Below, in pieces: positions 1 through 8,762 of a stretch of DNA of 64,000 nucleotides. The stretch's first letter is position 1. Each line of letters starts with the position of its first letter. The translations under genes were made by a program, and so were the position numbers. The notes below the pieces were generated by a model, which saw only the letters and a list, made by a program, of their open reading frames with translations, did no database searches and was not told where the DNA came from. The DNA comes from Sphingobium yanoikuyae (GTDB lineage: Bacteria > Pseudomonadota > Alphaproteobacteria > Sphingomonadales > Sphingomonadaceae), in the NCBI RefSeq assembly GCF_034424525.1, contig NZ_CP139979.1, positions 3,931,001 through 3,995,000 on the forward strand, read 5' to 3'.

Positions 1-221
1 ACATCGGCCAAAGTCATCTTTGCGTCGGTCAGGGCCGCTTCGACCAGCGGGGCCAATGCCTCGACATGGGCGCGGGCCGCGATTTCGGGCACGACGCCGC
101 CATAGGGACGGTGCGCGTCTTCCTGCGTGGCGAGGCGATGGGCCAATATCTGCCCGTCGGCCGTCACCAGCGCCGCCGCGGTTTCGTCGCAGCTTGATTC
201 CAGGCCGAGGATGATGGTCAT
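1..221 (-). CDS. tsaD: tRNA N6-adenosine threonylcarbamoyltransferase TsaD (5' part only)
   Basis: Only the first 73 codons are inside the window; the gene runs off the left edge. The N-terminus reads [18 protein letters not shown], the diagnostic Kae1/TsaD/Gcp start with the ESSCDET motif of the ASKHA nucleotide-binding fold. TsaD transfers the threonylcarbamoyl group onto A37 of ANN-decoding tRNAs together with TsaB and TsaE. An in-frame ATG at 233 lies four codons upstream, but the start at 221 matches the family length and has GGAAGCGG just before it. The ATG at 233 also falls inside the proposed promoter -10. The gene diverges from hemC with only 44 bp between the two starts. Confidence 0.93.
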   Translation of the reverse strand, partial: MTIILGLESSCDETAAALVTADGQILAHRLATQEDAHRPYGGVVPEIAARAHVEALAPLVEAALTDAKMTLAD

Positions 222-231
222 TGCCGCTTCC

Positions 232-259
232 ATCTAGTGCCCGTGGCCATTAGAGCAAG
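232..259 (-). promoter_or_regulatory. Candidate tsaD promoter inside the 44-bp tsaD/hemC gap
   Basis: Read on the minus strand there is CTTGCT (254-259), a 16-base spacer and CTAGAT (232-237), close to the alphaproteobacterial CTTGAC-N17-CTATAT consensus. Transcription would begin near 225, only a few bases before the ATG at 221, so the tsaD message would be nearly leaderless. On the plus strand ATTAGA (249-254) could be the -10 of hemC, so the two promoters would overlap. This is inference from sequence match only. Confidence 0.4.
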
Positions 260-265
260 CCGCTT

Positions 266-1192
266 ATGAAAAGACCCGAACGACCGTTGCGCCTTGGCAC
301 CAGGGGATCGCCGCTTGCGCTGGCCCAGGCCCATATGACCGCGCAGGCGCTGCGCGACGCCCATGGCTGGGATCAGGACGCCATCACCACCGTCATCGTC
401 CAGACCAGCGGCGACCGGATCCAGGACCGGGCGCTGGCGGAAATCGGCGGAAAAGCGCTATGGACCAAGGAACTGGACCGGGCGCTGGCAGAGGGCGAGA
501 TCGACTGCGCCGTCCACAGCATGAAGGATGTCGAGACGATCCGACCCGACGCGATTCGCATTGCCGCGATGCTGCCGCGCGCCGATGTGCGCGACCGGCT
601 GGTCGGCGTGGAAAATTTTGCCGACCTGCCGCCGCAGCCGATAGTCGGCACCAGTTCGCCGCGCCGCGCCGCGCAAGTCAAGCGGTTGCGCCCCGATGCG
701 CAGATCATATTGTTCCGGGGGAACGTCGCCACCCGGCTGGCCAAGCTGGAGGCGGGCGAGGCCCATGCGACGTTACTCGCGGCTGCCGGGCTCGACCGGC
801 TGGGCCAGGCCGATATCGGTGCGACGATCGAGATCGACACCATGTTGCCGGCGCCGTCGCAGGGGGCGGTCGGCATCGAGACGCTGGCCGACAATGACTC
901 CATGCTGGGCTGGCTGGCGGCGATCAACCATCGCGACACGTTCGATTGCGTGATGGCCGAGCGCGCGGTGCTGCGCGGCCTGGGCGGCACATGCCATTCG
1001 CCGATCGCCGCGCTGGCGCTGCTGGAAGGCGGTCAGATCCACCTGCGCGCCGAGATCATCAGCCCGGAAGGGGACGAGACGGTGCGGGACGAGGCACGGC
1101 TGGCGCGCGGCGATCTCGACGCGGCCGAGGCGATCGGCCGGGGCATGCTGGAGCGGGCGAGCCCGGCGCTGCGCAGCCTGTTCGAGGGGTGA
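266..1192 (+). CDS. hemC: Hydroxymethylbilane synthase (porphobilinogen deaminase)
   Basis: The 308-residue product has the usual length for HemC, which polymerises four porphobilinogens into hydroxymethylbilane in haem biosynthesis. Visible family signatures are the N-terminal LRLGTRGSPLALAQA segment, GGKALWTKELD, the HSMKDVET motif, GTSSPRRAAQVKRLRP and the cofactor-attachment motif GGTCHSPIAA. Cys243 is the expected dipyrromethane-carrying residue. The ATG at 266 gives a normal N-terminus. The gene overlaps hemD by 4 bp, so the two are translationally coupled consecutive steps of the pathway. It diverges from tsaD, a common alphaproteobacterial arrangement. Confidence 0.97.
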   Translation: MKRPERPLRLGTRGSPLALAQAHMTAQALRDAHGWDQDAITTVIVQTSGDRIQDRALAEIGGKALWTKELDRALAEGEIDCAVHSMKDVETIRPDAIRIAAMLPRADVRDRLVGVENFADLPPQPIVGTSSPRRAAQVKRLRPDAQIILFRGNVATRLAKLEAGEAHATLLAAAGLDRLGQADIGATIEIDTMLPAPSQGAVGIETLADNDSMLGWLAAINHRDTFDCVMAERAVLRGLGGTCHSPIAALALLEGGQIHLRAEIISPEGDETVRDEARLARGDLDAAEAIGRGMLERASPALRSLFEG

Positions 1193-1848
1193 AGCCGCTC
1201 ATCATCCTGCGGCCCGCGCCCGGCGCCGGCAGGACGGCGGACAAGGCGATGGCCATGGGGCTGGCGGTGCGGCTGTGCCCGCTGTTCGCGGCCGAGGCGC
1301 TGGCCTGCACACCGCCGCCCGCCGGGGATTTTGACGCGCTGCTAGTTACGAGCGCGCAGACGGTGCGATTCGGCGGAGCCGCGCTTCGGGCCTATCGCAC
1401 CTTGCCGACCTATGCCGTGGGCGCGGCGACCGCCGAGGCGCTGCGAGAAGAGGGATTTGCCGATCCGGTCGCGGGGGACGGCGATGCCAGCGCGATCGCC
1501 GCGCGGATCGCGGCCGACGGGCACCGAGCACTGCTGCATCTGTCGGGCGAGGCGGTGGCGCCGATGGACGCCGGGCCGCTGCGGGTGACGCGCATCCCGA
1601 TCTATCGGATGATGCCCCTGTCCTGCGATCCGCTGGACCTGAGCGGCGGCGTGCTGCTGGTCCATTCTGCGGTGGCCGGCGCCCGGCTGGCGGAGATTGT
1701 TCCGGAGAATCAGCGCGCAACGTGCGACGTCGTGGCGATAAGTCCGGCCGCGCTTGCCGCCTGCGGTAGCGGATGGGGCAGCGCCCAGGCCGCCGACGCA
1801 CCCAATGATGCGGCGGTACTGGCCCTCGCCCGTCGATTGTGCGAATGA
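1189..1848 (+). CDS. hemD: Uroporphyrinogen-III synthase
   Basis: The 219-residue product starts with GTG at 1189, overlapping the hemC stop in a GTGA arrangement. It begins MKPLIILRPAPGAGRTADKA and contains DALLVTSAQTVRFGG and YAVGAATAEALREEGF, matching the weakly conserved HemD fold, which cyclises hydroxymethylbilane with inversion of ring D. Sequence conservation in HemD is low, so position right after hemC is an important part of the identification. A longer reading frame running upstream through hemC in another frame is not the gene. Confidence 0.92.
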   Translation: MKPLIILRPAPGAGRTADKAMAMGLAVRLCPLFAAEALACTPPPAGDFDALLVTSAQTVRFGGAALRAYRTLPTYAVGAATAEALREEGFADPVAGDGDASAIAARIAADGHRALLHLSGEAVAPMDAGPLRVTRIPIYRMMPLSCDPLDLSGGVLLVHSAVAGARLAEIVPENQRATCDVVAISPAALAACGSGWGSAQAADAPNDAAVLALARRLCE

Positions 1849-1876
1849 AACCGCGGTCGCAAACGAGAGAGACTTG

Positions 1877-2749
1877 ATGAACGAGCAGGAGAGTGTGGAA
1901 ATTCAGCAGGAAACGCCGCCGCCCGCGCGCCGACGCACATCCTGGCTGACGCCCGTGCTGCTGCTGTTCGCGTTTCTGATCGGCATCGGCGTCACCATCT
2001 GGGCGATGCCGCAGATCGAACGGCGCTGGGGCAAGGACGAGGCAGCGACGCCCGCCCTGCCCGCGCCGCTGCTGGGCAGCAATACCATCCCGTCGGGCCG
2101 TCCGCTGACGGCGGATGCCGCGCAGATGCTCGACGCCCGCGTGATCCAGCTGGAGGAGCGGCTCAACCGCATCACCGTCGAGGCGCAGGCCGCGTCGGGC
2201 AATGCCGCGCGCGCCGAAGGGCTGCTGGTCGCCTTTGCCGCGCGCCGCGCACTCGATACCGGCGCCCCGCTCGGCTATGTCGAGGGGCAGTTGCGGCTGC
2301 GTTTCGGCCAGGCCCAGCCCCGCGCCGTCGCCACCATCATCAACGCCGCGCGCGAGCCGGTGACGCTGGCCGACCTGCGCGCGGGCCTTGTCGATGTCGC
2401 CGATCGCGTCACCTCGCCGCCGGCCGATGCCAGCTGGTGGGACAGTTTCGAGCATGAGGCGCGCGAGCTGATCATCATCCGCAAATCCTCCACCCCTTCG
2501 CCCCGGCCACAAATGGCGATGCAGCGGGCGCTGCGCTATATCGACGCCAGCCGCGTCGGTGCGGCGCTGGCCGAGGTGGAGCGCATGCCCGATCGCGCGG
2601 CGGCCGATCGCTGGATGCAATATGCCCGCCGCTATCTGGAAGCGCGCCGGGCGCTCGACCTGATCGAGACGGCGGCGATATTGGAGCCGCGCCAGCTGCG
2701 CACGACCGAGGGCGCCAGTGTCGCCCAGACATCCCCCCTCGCCCCCTGA
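1877..2749 (+). CDS. Mitofilin/Mic60-like inner-membrane protein (COG4223 type)
   Basis: The 290-residue protein has a short proline/arginine-rich cytoplasmic N-terminus, one membrane helix at about residues 24-44 (LTPVLLLFAFLIGIGVTIWA), a putative coiled coil around residues 75-115 (MLDARVIQLEERLNRITVEAQ) and a helical C-terminal domain. This is the layout of the alphaproteobacterial Mic60-like proteins usually encoded after hemD. They are proposed to shape the inner membrane and contact the outer membrane. GAGAGAG precedes the ATG by about 5 bp. It lies 28 bp after hemD, in the same direction and probably in the same operon. hemY, a frequent next gene elsewhere, is absent here. Confidence 0.8.
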   Translation: MNEQESVEIQQETPPPARRRTSWLTPVLLLFAFLIGIGVTIWAMPQIERRWGKDEAATPALPAPLLGSNTIPSGRPLTADAAQMLDARVIQLEERLNRITVEAQAASGNAARAEGLLVAFAARRALDTGAPLGYVEGQLRLRFGQAQPRAVATIINAAREPVTLADLRAGLVDVADRVTSPPADASWWDSFEHEARELIIIRKSSTPSPRPQMAMQRALRYIDASRVGAALAEVERMPDRAAADRWMQYARRYLEARRALDLIETAAILEPRQLRTTEGASVAQTSPLAP

Positions 2750-2860
2750 TCCGCTTTTCCTGAGACGTACCGTTCATCGCTTGCGATGAAACCCATGGAC
2801 GCACCCTGCGTTTGTCACGAGAATGTCACCTTTTCCGCCCGGTTCAGGACAATATCTCTC

Positions 2861-3610
2861 GTGCCACCCTATGCCGATGCCATTGCCAGCTTCTGGAAGG
2901 GCCGCCTTGCCAGCGGTCCGCGCGCGTCCGCGCGCCCGTCGCTGTCGCATCTGCTGGGCAATGCGTCGGTGCCGTTCGACATCAGCCGCACCAGGGCGCA
3001 GGCCGAGACACTGAGCCGCGCGATTCGCGGTGACGGGCGGCATATATTGCTGGTGCCCGGCCTGATGGCGTCGGAACATCGGATGGAGCCGCTGCGCGCC
3101 ATCCTGAACGCGGCGGGCTATCAGGCGCATGGTTGGGACATGGGCCGCAATTTCGGCCCACGCGCCGATACGCTGGAGAAGATCGACGCCCGCGTCGACG
3201 CGATCCGCCGGACAAGCGGCAAGCCGGTGACGCTGGTCGGCTGGAGCCTGGGCGGCCTCTATGCGCGCGAATATGCCAAGTTCGCGCAGTCCAAGGTCGG
3301 CGGCGTGGTGACCATGGGCACGCCCTTTTCCGGCGACCCACGCGCCAACCATGCCTGGCGCCTCTATCAACTGGTGTCGGGCTTCCCGGTCGATACGCCC
3401 CCTTTCCCCTGCACCCGCGAGGAAAAGCCGCCGGTGCCGACCGTCGCGCTCTGGTCGCCGCGCGACGGCGTGATCCTGCCCGAATGCGCCCGAGGCCGTG
3501 CCGGCGAGCGCGACCGCGCGATCGAGGTCGATTGCACCCATATGGGCTTCGCCGCCGCGCCGGAGGGGATCCTGGCCGTCGGCAAGGCGCTGGAGATGAT
3601 GGCCGCCTGA
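2861..3610 (+). CDS. Alpha/beta-hydrolase (esterase/lipase-like)
   Basis: The 249-residue product contains LLVPGLMASEHRMEPL (oxyanion-hole region), the nucleophile elbow GWSLGGLYAREYAK with Ser in G-W-S-L-G, a GTPFSG segment as in lipases/PGAP1-like esterases, an acidic candidate in WSPRDGVI and a C-terminal His in DCTHMGFA. Substrate is unknown; the pattern suits a membrane-lipid or acyl-ester hydrolase. I chose the GTG at 2861. An in-frame ATG at 2786 exists, but the 75 bp between them use atypical codons (TGT, ATA, AGG) and lack a ribosome-binding site, whereas AGGA lies before the GTG. The start is the uncertain part. Confidence 0.8.
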   Translation: MPPYADAIASFWKGRLASGPRASARPSLSHLLGNASVPFDISRTRAQAETLSRAIRGDGRHILLVPGLMASEHRMEPLRAILNAAGYQAHGWDMGRNFGPRADTLEKIDARVDAIRRTSGKPVTLVGWSLGGLYAREYAKFAQSKVGGVVTMGTPFSGDPRANHAWRLYQLVSGFPVDTPPFPCTREEKPPVPTVALWSPRDGVILPECARGRAGERDRAIEVDCTHMGFAAAPEGILAVGKALEMMAA

Positions 3611-3614
3611 GCGG

Positions 3615-4064
3615 TCAATAACGGACTGGTTCGCCCTCCACCGTCAGCAGGCTGGGATCGGTCAGCCGCACATGGGTTTGGTAATAATATTTTTCGGTCG
3701 GCCGGCCATCCGCCAGAAAATGAATTTTCACCCGCTTCGCTTCGCCACGGACCGCGATGGTCTTGCCCGTCAGATATTGATCGAGTTCCGCGCCGAAACG
3801 CTGTGCCAGTGCGTCGGCCATGGCGCCGGGAATGGCGATCGTCAGGTTGCGGGGATCGCGATAATCCTGTTGAGAATTAAGATAGACCCAGCCGCCCTGG
3901 CGCCCGGTGGCGCGGACGGGCAGCTCGAACACCCCCTTCACCCCATCGGGGGCGACAGCCGCGGCATTCATCACCGCCTGTTCGGGAAAGATATTATAGG
4001 AAGCAGACGGCGCTGCGGCTCCCATGAGCAGCAGGCCGGACGACAGGACGAGAGCATAACGCAT
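3615..4064 (-). CDS. Secreted protein of unknown function
   Basis: The 149-residue product starts MRYALVLSSGLLLMGAAAPSASY, a clear Sec signal peptide with a likely cleavage after the AAAPSA region. The mature part contains GVFELPVRATGRQGGWVYLNSQQDYRDPRNL and GKTIAVRGEAKRVKIHF, which read like a small beta-barrel (OB-like) fold, but I do not recognise a named family. GGAGG lies 8 bp before the ATG at 4064. The gene follows gltX on the same strand with a 44-bp gap and its end faces the hydrolase gene end 4 bp away. Confidence 0.75.
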   Translation of the reverse strand: MRYALVLSSGLLLMGAAAPSASYNIFPEQAVMNAAAVAPDGVKGVFELPVRATGRQGGWVYLNSQQDYRDPRNLTIAIPGAMADALAQRFGAELDQYLTGKTIAVRGEAKRVKIHFLADGRPTEKYYYQTHVRLTDPSLLTVEGEPVRY

Positions 4065-4108
4065 CAGGCTGGCCTCCAGGATGGTCCGGTGCAGCCAGCC
4101 TAACCCGA

Positions 4109-5443
4109 TCAACCGGCCACTGCCAGCCTCTTCAACGCCTCTTCCCGGCCGATCAGCGGCAGGAGCTGGCCCATGTCGGGGCCGTGGTCCAGGCCGGTGA
4201 GGGCGCGGCGCAGGGGGTGGAACAGGGTCTTGCCCTTGCGGCCGGTTTCTTCCTTGAGCGCGCCGGTCAGCGTGCGCCAGATGTCGGCGTCGAAGGCGGC
4301 ATCGGACAGGATGCGATGGGCGGCGGCGAGGAAATCGCGGTCCTCTTCCGCCGCTTCAGATGCCGCGATCGGGCCGGTGACGATCTGCCACCAGTCGGCG
4401 GCGCCCGCCACCGTTTCCAGATTGGGGCGGATCGCGGCCCAGGCGACGGCGTCCATGCCGGCGGGCAGGCGGTCGGCGACCGCCTCATAGGGCAGTTGAT
4501 GGACGATCTTCTGGTTGAGGCTGGCCAGTTCGGCTTCGTCGAAGCGGGCGGGAGCGCGGCCGAAATGGGCGAAGTCGAACGTCTCGATCAGCGGCGCACG
4601 GTCGGCGAAGGGCTCGATCGGCTGCGAGCTGCCGAGGCGGGCGAGCAGCGACGCGATCGCAGCGGGCTCCAGCCCGATCTCGCGGAAATGGGCGACGCCG
4701 AGCGAGCCGAGGCGCTTGGACAGCTTGCCCTCGCTGCCGGTCAGCAGCGCTTCGTGCGCGAACTGGGGCAGCGGCGCGCCGAGCGCGCTGAACATCTGGA
4801 TTTGGGTCGCGGTGTTGGAGACATGATCCTCGCCGCGCAGCACATGGGTAACGCCCATGTCGACGTCGTCGATCACCGAGGGGAGCATGTAGAGCCATGA
4901 GCCGTCGGCGCGGCGGATCACCGGGTCGGACAGCAATTTGGGGTCGAAGCGCTGTTCGCCACGAATGAGGTCGGTCCAGACGATCGGCTGCTCATGGTCG
5001 AGCTTGAAGCGCCAGTGTGGCGTGCGCCCTTCGGCTTCATAAGCGGCGATCTGGTCCGGGGTCAGCGCCAGGGCGGCGCGATCATAGACCGGCGGCAGGC
5101 CGCGGCCGAGCAGCACCTTGCGGCGCAGTTCCAGTTCCTGGCTGGTTTCATAGGCCGGATAGACATGGCCCGAAGCCTTGAGCGCCGCGAACCGCGCTTC
5201 ATAGAGGGCGAAGCGCTCGGACTGTTTTTCCTCGCCGTCCCAGTCGAGGCCGAGCCACTTCAGGTCGGCTTTGATCGATTCCGCATATTCGGGGCGTGAA
5301 CGCTCCAGATCGGTGTCGTCGAGACGCAGCAGGAAACGGCCGCCGGACTTGCGCGCCCACAGCCAGTTATGGAGCGCGGCGCGGATATTGCCGACATGGA
5401 GATGGCCGGTCGGCGACGGGGCGAAGCGGGTGATGACAGTCAT
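4109..5443 (-). CDS. gltX: Glutamyl-tRNA synthetase
   Basis: This class I aminoacyl-tRNA synthetase of 444 residues charges tRNA-Glu (and possibly tRNA-Gln in indirect glutaminylation). The N-terminus has ITRFAPSPTGHLHVGNIRAALHNWL with the HIGH-type signature H-V-G-N, and the KMSKS-type loop is GKLSKRLGS. LLRLDDTD and VLRGEDHVSNT are further GluRS signatures. At about 445 residues with the HVGNIRAALHNW form, it resembles the second GluRS paralog (GltX2 type) that many alphaproteobacteria carry beside a longer GltX1. Whether a second copy exists cannot be seen here. The start at 5443 gives the canonical MTVITRFAPSPTG. Confidence 0.95.
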   Translation of the reverse strand: MTVITRFAPSPTGHLHVGNIRAALHNWLWARKSGGRFLLRLDDTDLERSRPEYAESIKADLKWLGLDWDGEEKQSERFALYEARFAALKASGHVYPAYETSQELELRRKVLLGRGLPPVYDRAALALTPDQIAAYEAEGRTPHWRFKLDHEQPIVWTDLIRGEQRFDPKLLSDPVIRRADGSWLYMLPSVIDDVDMGVTHVLRGEDHVSNTATQIQMFSALGAPLPQFAHEALLTGSEGKLSKRLGSLGVAHFREIGLEPAAIASLLARLGSSQPIEPFADRAPLIETFDFAHFGRAPARFDEAELASLNQKIVHQLPYEAVADRLPAGMDAVAWAAIRPNLETVAGAADWWQIVTGPIAASEAAEEDRDFLAAAHRILSDAAFDADIWRTLTGALKEETGRKGKTLFHPLRRALTGLDHGPDMGQLLPLIGREEALKRLAVAG

Positions 5444-5452
5444 AAATCCAAC

Positions 5453-5552
5453 CCGTTCGTGCTGAGTGGGGCTGAGCCTGCCGAAGCCCCGTATCGAAGC
5501 ATCCTTCGATACGCCATTTCGACTTCGCTCAATGGCTACTCAGGACGAACGG
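5453..5552. repeat. Sphingomonad-type intergenic palindromic repeat (copy 1)
   Basis: The gltX-nadE gap is filled by an imperfect inverted repeat whose ends are CCGTTCGTGCTGAG and CTCAGGACGAACGG, with inner hairpins including ATCGAAGCATCCTTCGAT. The terminal motif CGTTCGTNCTGAG recurs at 22089-22161, and a shorter related piece occurs at 50047-50070, so this is a dispersed family. It lies between two minus-strand genes and may act as an mRNA structure or terminator. Confidence 0.75.
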
Positions 5553-5565
5553 CCTTTTCCATTAA

Positions 5566-7227
5566 TTACACGCTGCGGAAGGCGTTGGTGATCGGGTAGC
5601 GGCGGTCGCGGCCGAAATTGCGGATGCCCAGCTTCACGCCGGGGGGTGCCTGGCGGCGCTTATATTCGGCGATGTAGAGCAGATGCTCGATCCGGGTGAC
5701 CACCGCCTTGTCGAAACCGCGCTCGACCAGCTGGGCCACCGACAATTCCTCTTCGACCAGGCCATAGAGGATCGGGTCCAGCACCTCATAGGGCGGCAGG
5801 CTGTCCTCATCCTTCTGATTGTCGCGCAGTTCGGCGCTGGGCGGCTTGGTGATGACGCGTTCGGGCATCACCGGGCCAGCCGGGCCAAAGCCTTCGCCAA
5901 GCGAGGGCATATTGTCGTTGCGCCAGCGACAGAGGTCGAACACCGTCGTCTTGTACGCATCCTTCAGCACCGAATAGCCGCCCGCCATGTCGCCATAGAT
6001 GGTGGCATAGCCGACCGACATCTCGCTCTTGTTGCCGGTGGTCAGCAGCATATGGCCATATTTGTTGGAGAGCGCCATCAGGGTGAGGCCGCGAATGCGC
6101 GACTGGATATTCTCTTCGGTGAGGTCGCGCGCCTTGCCCTCGAACACCGGGGCCAGCATCGTGTCGAAGGCGGAAACGGCCGGTTCGATCGGGATGGTGT
6201 CATAGCGAACGCCGAGCAGACGGGCGCATTCGACTGCGTCATCCAGGCTTTCCTGGCTGGTGAAGCGAGAGGGCATCATCACGCACCAGACCCGGTCGGC
6301 GCCCAGCGCATCGACCGCGACGGCGGCGGACAAGGCGGAATCGATGCCGCCCGACAGGCCGAGGACGACGCCGGGGAAGCGGTTGCGGTTCACATAGTCG
6401 CGCAGGCCCAGCACCATCGCATTATAGATGTCGGCCGGGCGCGGATCGAGTTCATGACGCTCGCCGGGCAGGCAGACCCACTGGCCGTCCCATTTTTCCC
6501 ACTGCGTCAGCACCAGCTTTTCCTCCCAGTCGGGCAGTTGCTGGGCGATGGAGAGGTCGCCGTTCATGACGAAGGAGGCGCCGTCGAACACCAGTTCGTC
6601 CTGGCCGCCGACGCGGTTCAAATAGACGAGCGGCAGGCCGGTTTCGCGCACGCGGGTGCCGGCGACGACGTTCAGGCGGCGATCATCCTTGTCGACCTCG
6701 AACGGGCTGCCATTGGGGCTGATCAGGATTTCCGCGCCCTCGGCCCGCAGATGGGCGGTGACGAAGGGGAACCAGATATCCTCGCAGATCGGCACGCCGA
6801 TCTGCACGCCGCGAAACTCGATCGGCGCGGGCAGCGGGCCGGGGGCGAACAGGCGCTTTTCATCGAACGTGCCGTAATTGGGCAGTTCGCGCTTCTGGCG
6901 GATCGCGGTGACGGCGCCATTTTCGATCAGGGCGACGACATTGAACAGCACGCCCTGCGAGGCGACGACGGTGCCGACCAGCATCGCCGGACCGCCATCG
7001 GCGCTTTCCTGCGCCAGCCGGTCGAGATGATAATTGGCCTGGTCGAGCAGCGCGGGCTTGAGCACCAGATCCTCGGGCGGATAGCCGATCAGTTGCAGTT
7101 CGGGAAAGACGATCAGGTCCGCGCCCTTGGCGCGCGCGCGCCATTCCAGCATGGCGTCGGCATTGGCCCTGGGGTCGCCCATGGTCTGGGTCATCTGGGC
7201 GAGCGCGATCACGAGTTTGTCGGTCAT
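5566..7227 (-). CDS. nadE: Glutamine-dependent NAD+ synthetase
   Basis: The 553-residue two-domain enzyme makes NAD+ from nicotinic acid adenine dinucleotide. Residues about 1-260 form a nitrilase-like glutaminase with the catalytic triad visible as Glu in [14 protein letters not shown], Lys in [14 protein letters not shown] and Cys in [10 protein letters not shown]. Residues about 290-553 are the synthetase with the PP-loop [25 protein letters not shown] and [16 protein letters not shown]. Length is normal for the bacterial single-chain form. The start at 7227 ([12 protein letters not shown]) is the only sensible one. Confidence 0.96.
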   Translation of the reverse strand: MTDKLVIALAQMTQTMGDPRANADAMLEWRARAKGADLIVFPELQLIGYPPEDLVLKPALLDQANYHLDRLAQESADGGPAMLVGTVVASQGVLFNVVALIENGAVTAIRQKRELPNYGTFDEKRLFAPGPLPAPIEFRGVQIGVPICEDIWFPFVTAHLRAEGAEILISPNGSPFEVDKDDRRLNVVAGTRVRETGLPLVYLNRVGGQDELVFDGASFVMNGDLSIAQQLPDWEEKLVLTQWEKWDGQWVCLPGERHELDPRPADIYNAMVLGLRDYVNRNRFPGVVLGLSGGIDSALSAAVAVDALGADRVWCVMMPSRFTSQESLDDAVECARLLGVRYDTIPIEPAVSAFDTMLAPVFEGKARDLTEENIQSRIRGLTLMALSNKYGHMLLTTGNKSEMSVGYATIYGDMAGGYSVLKDAYKTTVFDLCRWRNDNMPSLGEGFGPAGPVMPERVITKPPSAELRDNQKDEDSLPPYEVLDPILYGLVEEELSVAQLVERGFDKAVVTRIEHLLYIAEYKRRQAPPGVKLGIRNFGRDRRYPITNAFRSV

Positions 7228-7239
7228 GCACCGCGCACT

Positions 7240-7270
7240 AGAGCATTTTGCCTATTTGCGAAAATGCTCT
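7240..7270. repeat. Stem-loop in nadE-prs divergent region
   Basis: AGAGCATTTT (7240-7249) and AAAATGCTCT (7261-7270) are perfect 10-base inverted arms with an 11-base loop, in the 222-bp region between the divergent nadE and prs starts. It could be an operator for either gene, or a small repeat element; the adjacent CTAGAGC resembles the outer arm of the element at 28072. Confidence 0.5.
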
Positions 7271-7449
7271 GTTTTCCGATGCCGCATTTTCGAACCGAAT
7301 ACCCGCTTCGCGCATGTTCTGAAAATGCGGGGGCCATTTTGTCGCAGGGCGCAAAAGCGCCTTTCCACATGGGACATGCGCCGCTAAAGGGGCCGCGTTT
7401 CGCGCATCGTCATCAATTCGTCACGCCAATTAGCCTGGGGATTTTCGCC

Positions 7450-8385
7450 ATGAAACTCATGACCGGCAATTCGAACAAGCCGCTTGCGGCCGCCATCGCC
7501 GACTATATCGAAATCCCCCTGACCGAGGCCAGCGTCCGCCGCTTCGCCGACGAAGAAGTTTTCGTGGAAATTCATGAGAATGTCCGCGGCGAAGACGTGT
7601 TCGTGATCCAGTCGACGGCCTATCCGACCAACGACAATCTGATGGAATTGCTGATCATGATCGATGCGCTCAAGCGCGCGTCGGCCAAGCGAATCACTGC
7701 CGTCGTCCCCTATTTCGGCTATGCCCGCCAGGACCGTAAGCCCGGCCCGCGCACGCCGATCAGCGCCAAGCTGGTCGCCAACCTGATCACCACCGCCGGC
7801 GCCGATCGCGTCCTGTCGGTCGATCTCCATGCCGGGCAGATCCAGGGCTTCTTCGACATCCCGACCGACAATCTGTTCGGTGCGCCGGTGATGTCGGCCG
7901 ATATCCAGGCCCGTTTCGGCGACAAGAATATCATGGTCGTATCGCCCGACGTCGGCGGCGTGGTGCGCGCCCGTGCGCTCGCCAAGCGGCTCGACAACGC
8001 TCCGCTGGCGATCGTCGACAAGCGCCGCGAGCGCGCCGGCGAGTCGGAAGTGATGAACATCATCGGCGACGTGAAGGGCCGTTTCTGCATCCTGATCGAC
8101 GATATCGTCGATTCGGCCGGCACGCTGTGCAACGCCGCCGCCGCGCTGAAGGCGCAGGGCGCCGAGGAAGTCGTCGCCTATGTCAGCCATGGCGTGCTGT
8201 CGGGCGGTGCGGTCGCCCGCGTCGAGGCGTCGGAACTGCTGGAGCTGGTCATCACCGACTCGATCCAGGGCACCGATGCGGTGAACAATGCCAAGCGCAT
8301 CCGCCACCTGCCGATCGCCCCGCTGCTGGGCGAAGCGATCAAGCGCATCGCGGACGAAAGCTCCGTTTCCAGCCTGTTCGACTGA
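7450..8385 (+). CDS. prs: Ribose-phosphate pyrophosphokinase (PRPP synthetase)
   Basis: The 311-residue protein makes phosphoribosyl pyrophosphate from ribose 5-phosphate and ATP, feeding purine, pyrimidine, histidine and NAD synthesis; nadE next door uses a PRPP-derived precursor. Family signatures are [71 protein letters not shown] and the PRPP loop [13 protein letters not shown]. The ATG at 7450 gives [13 protein letters not shown], the usual N-terminus. A much longer in-frame reading from 5683 runs antisense through nadE and is spurious. Confidence 0.96.
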   Translation: MKLMTGNSNKPLAAAIADYIEIPLTEASVRRFADEEVFVEIHENVRGEDVFVIQSTAYPTNDNLMELLIMIDALKRASAKRITAVVPYFGYARQDRKPGPRTPISAKLVANLITTAGADRVLSVDLHAGQIQGFFDIPTDNLFGAPVMSADIQARFGDKNIMVVSPDVGGVVRARALAKRLDNAPLAIVDKRRERAGESEVMNIIGDVKGRFCILIDDIVDSAGTLCNAAAALKAQGAEEVVAYVSHGVLSGGAVARVEASELLELVITDSIQGTDAVNNAKRIRHLPIAPLLGEAIKRIADESSVSSLFD

Positions 8386-8392
8386 TCGCGCG

Positions 8393-8418
8393 CGGGCTGA
8401 CCGGTCGTCAGCCCGTTT
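8393..8418 (+). terminator. Intrinsic terminator after prs
   Basis: CGGGCTGA (8393-8400) pairs with TCAGCCCG (8408-8415), followed by TTT, 8 bp after the prs stop. Confidence 0.55.
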
Positions 8419-8476
8419 GATGATGTCATGATATCGCCGGTCGAGCGTCGCTCGGCCGGCGTTGTCGTATCTGACG

Positions 8477-8713
8477 TCAGTGCGTCGGGAACAGGATGAT
8501 CGGCAGGGCGAAGACCAGCGCCAGGCCGGAGACGATGCGCTGGCCGCGCGAGACGCCCAGCGGCAGTTCGCGCCACACCATCGAGCAGGCGAGCAGGGCG
8601 AAGACGACGAGGATGTTGGAGATCGCCACCGACCCACCGATCGGCATGTCCTGCCGCAGCGCGAGGCCCGCGAACAGGCAGATGAAGCTCAAGATCCAGC
8701 CAACCAGCGCCAT
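8477..8713 (-). CDS. Small membrane protein, function unknown
   Basis: The 78-residue product has about three hydrophobic segments: residues 2-19 (ALVGWILSFICLFAGLAL), 27-45 and 57-75. There is no recognisable catalytic motif. AGAAAGGGGG lies a few bases before the ATG at 8713. It converges on prs and is followed on its upstream side by a VOC gene in the same direction 49 bp away. I do not recognise the family. Confidence 0.65.
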   Translation of the reverse strand: MALVGWILSFICLFAGLALRQDMPIGGSVAISNILVVFALLACSMVWRELPLGVSRGQRIVSGLALVFALPIILFPTH

Positions 8714-8762
8714 GACGGCCCCCTTTCTTCCGGGAGGCTAGAACGGCACGGTTTCCAAAAGC

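Noticed and set aside
2786..2860. Upstream ATG start of the alpha/beta-hydrolase
   Set aside because: No ribosome-binding site and rare codons between 2786 and 2860; GTG at 2861 fits better, although the longer form is not excluded.
5683..8385. A 900-codon open frame on the plus strand
   Set aside because: Its first two thirds run antisense through nadE and are low-complexity His/Gln/Gly-rich; only the last 312 codons (from 7450) are the real prs gene.
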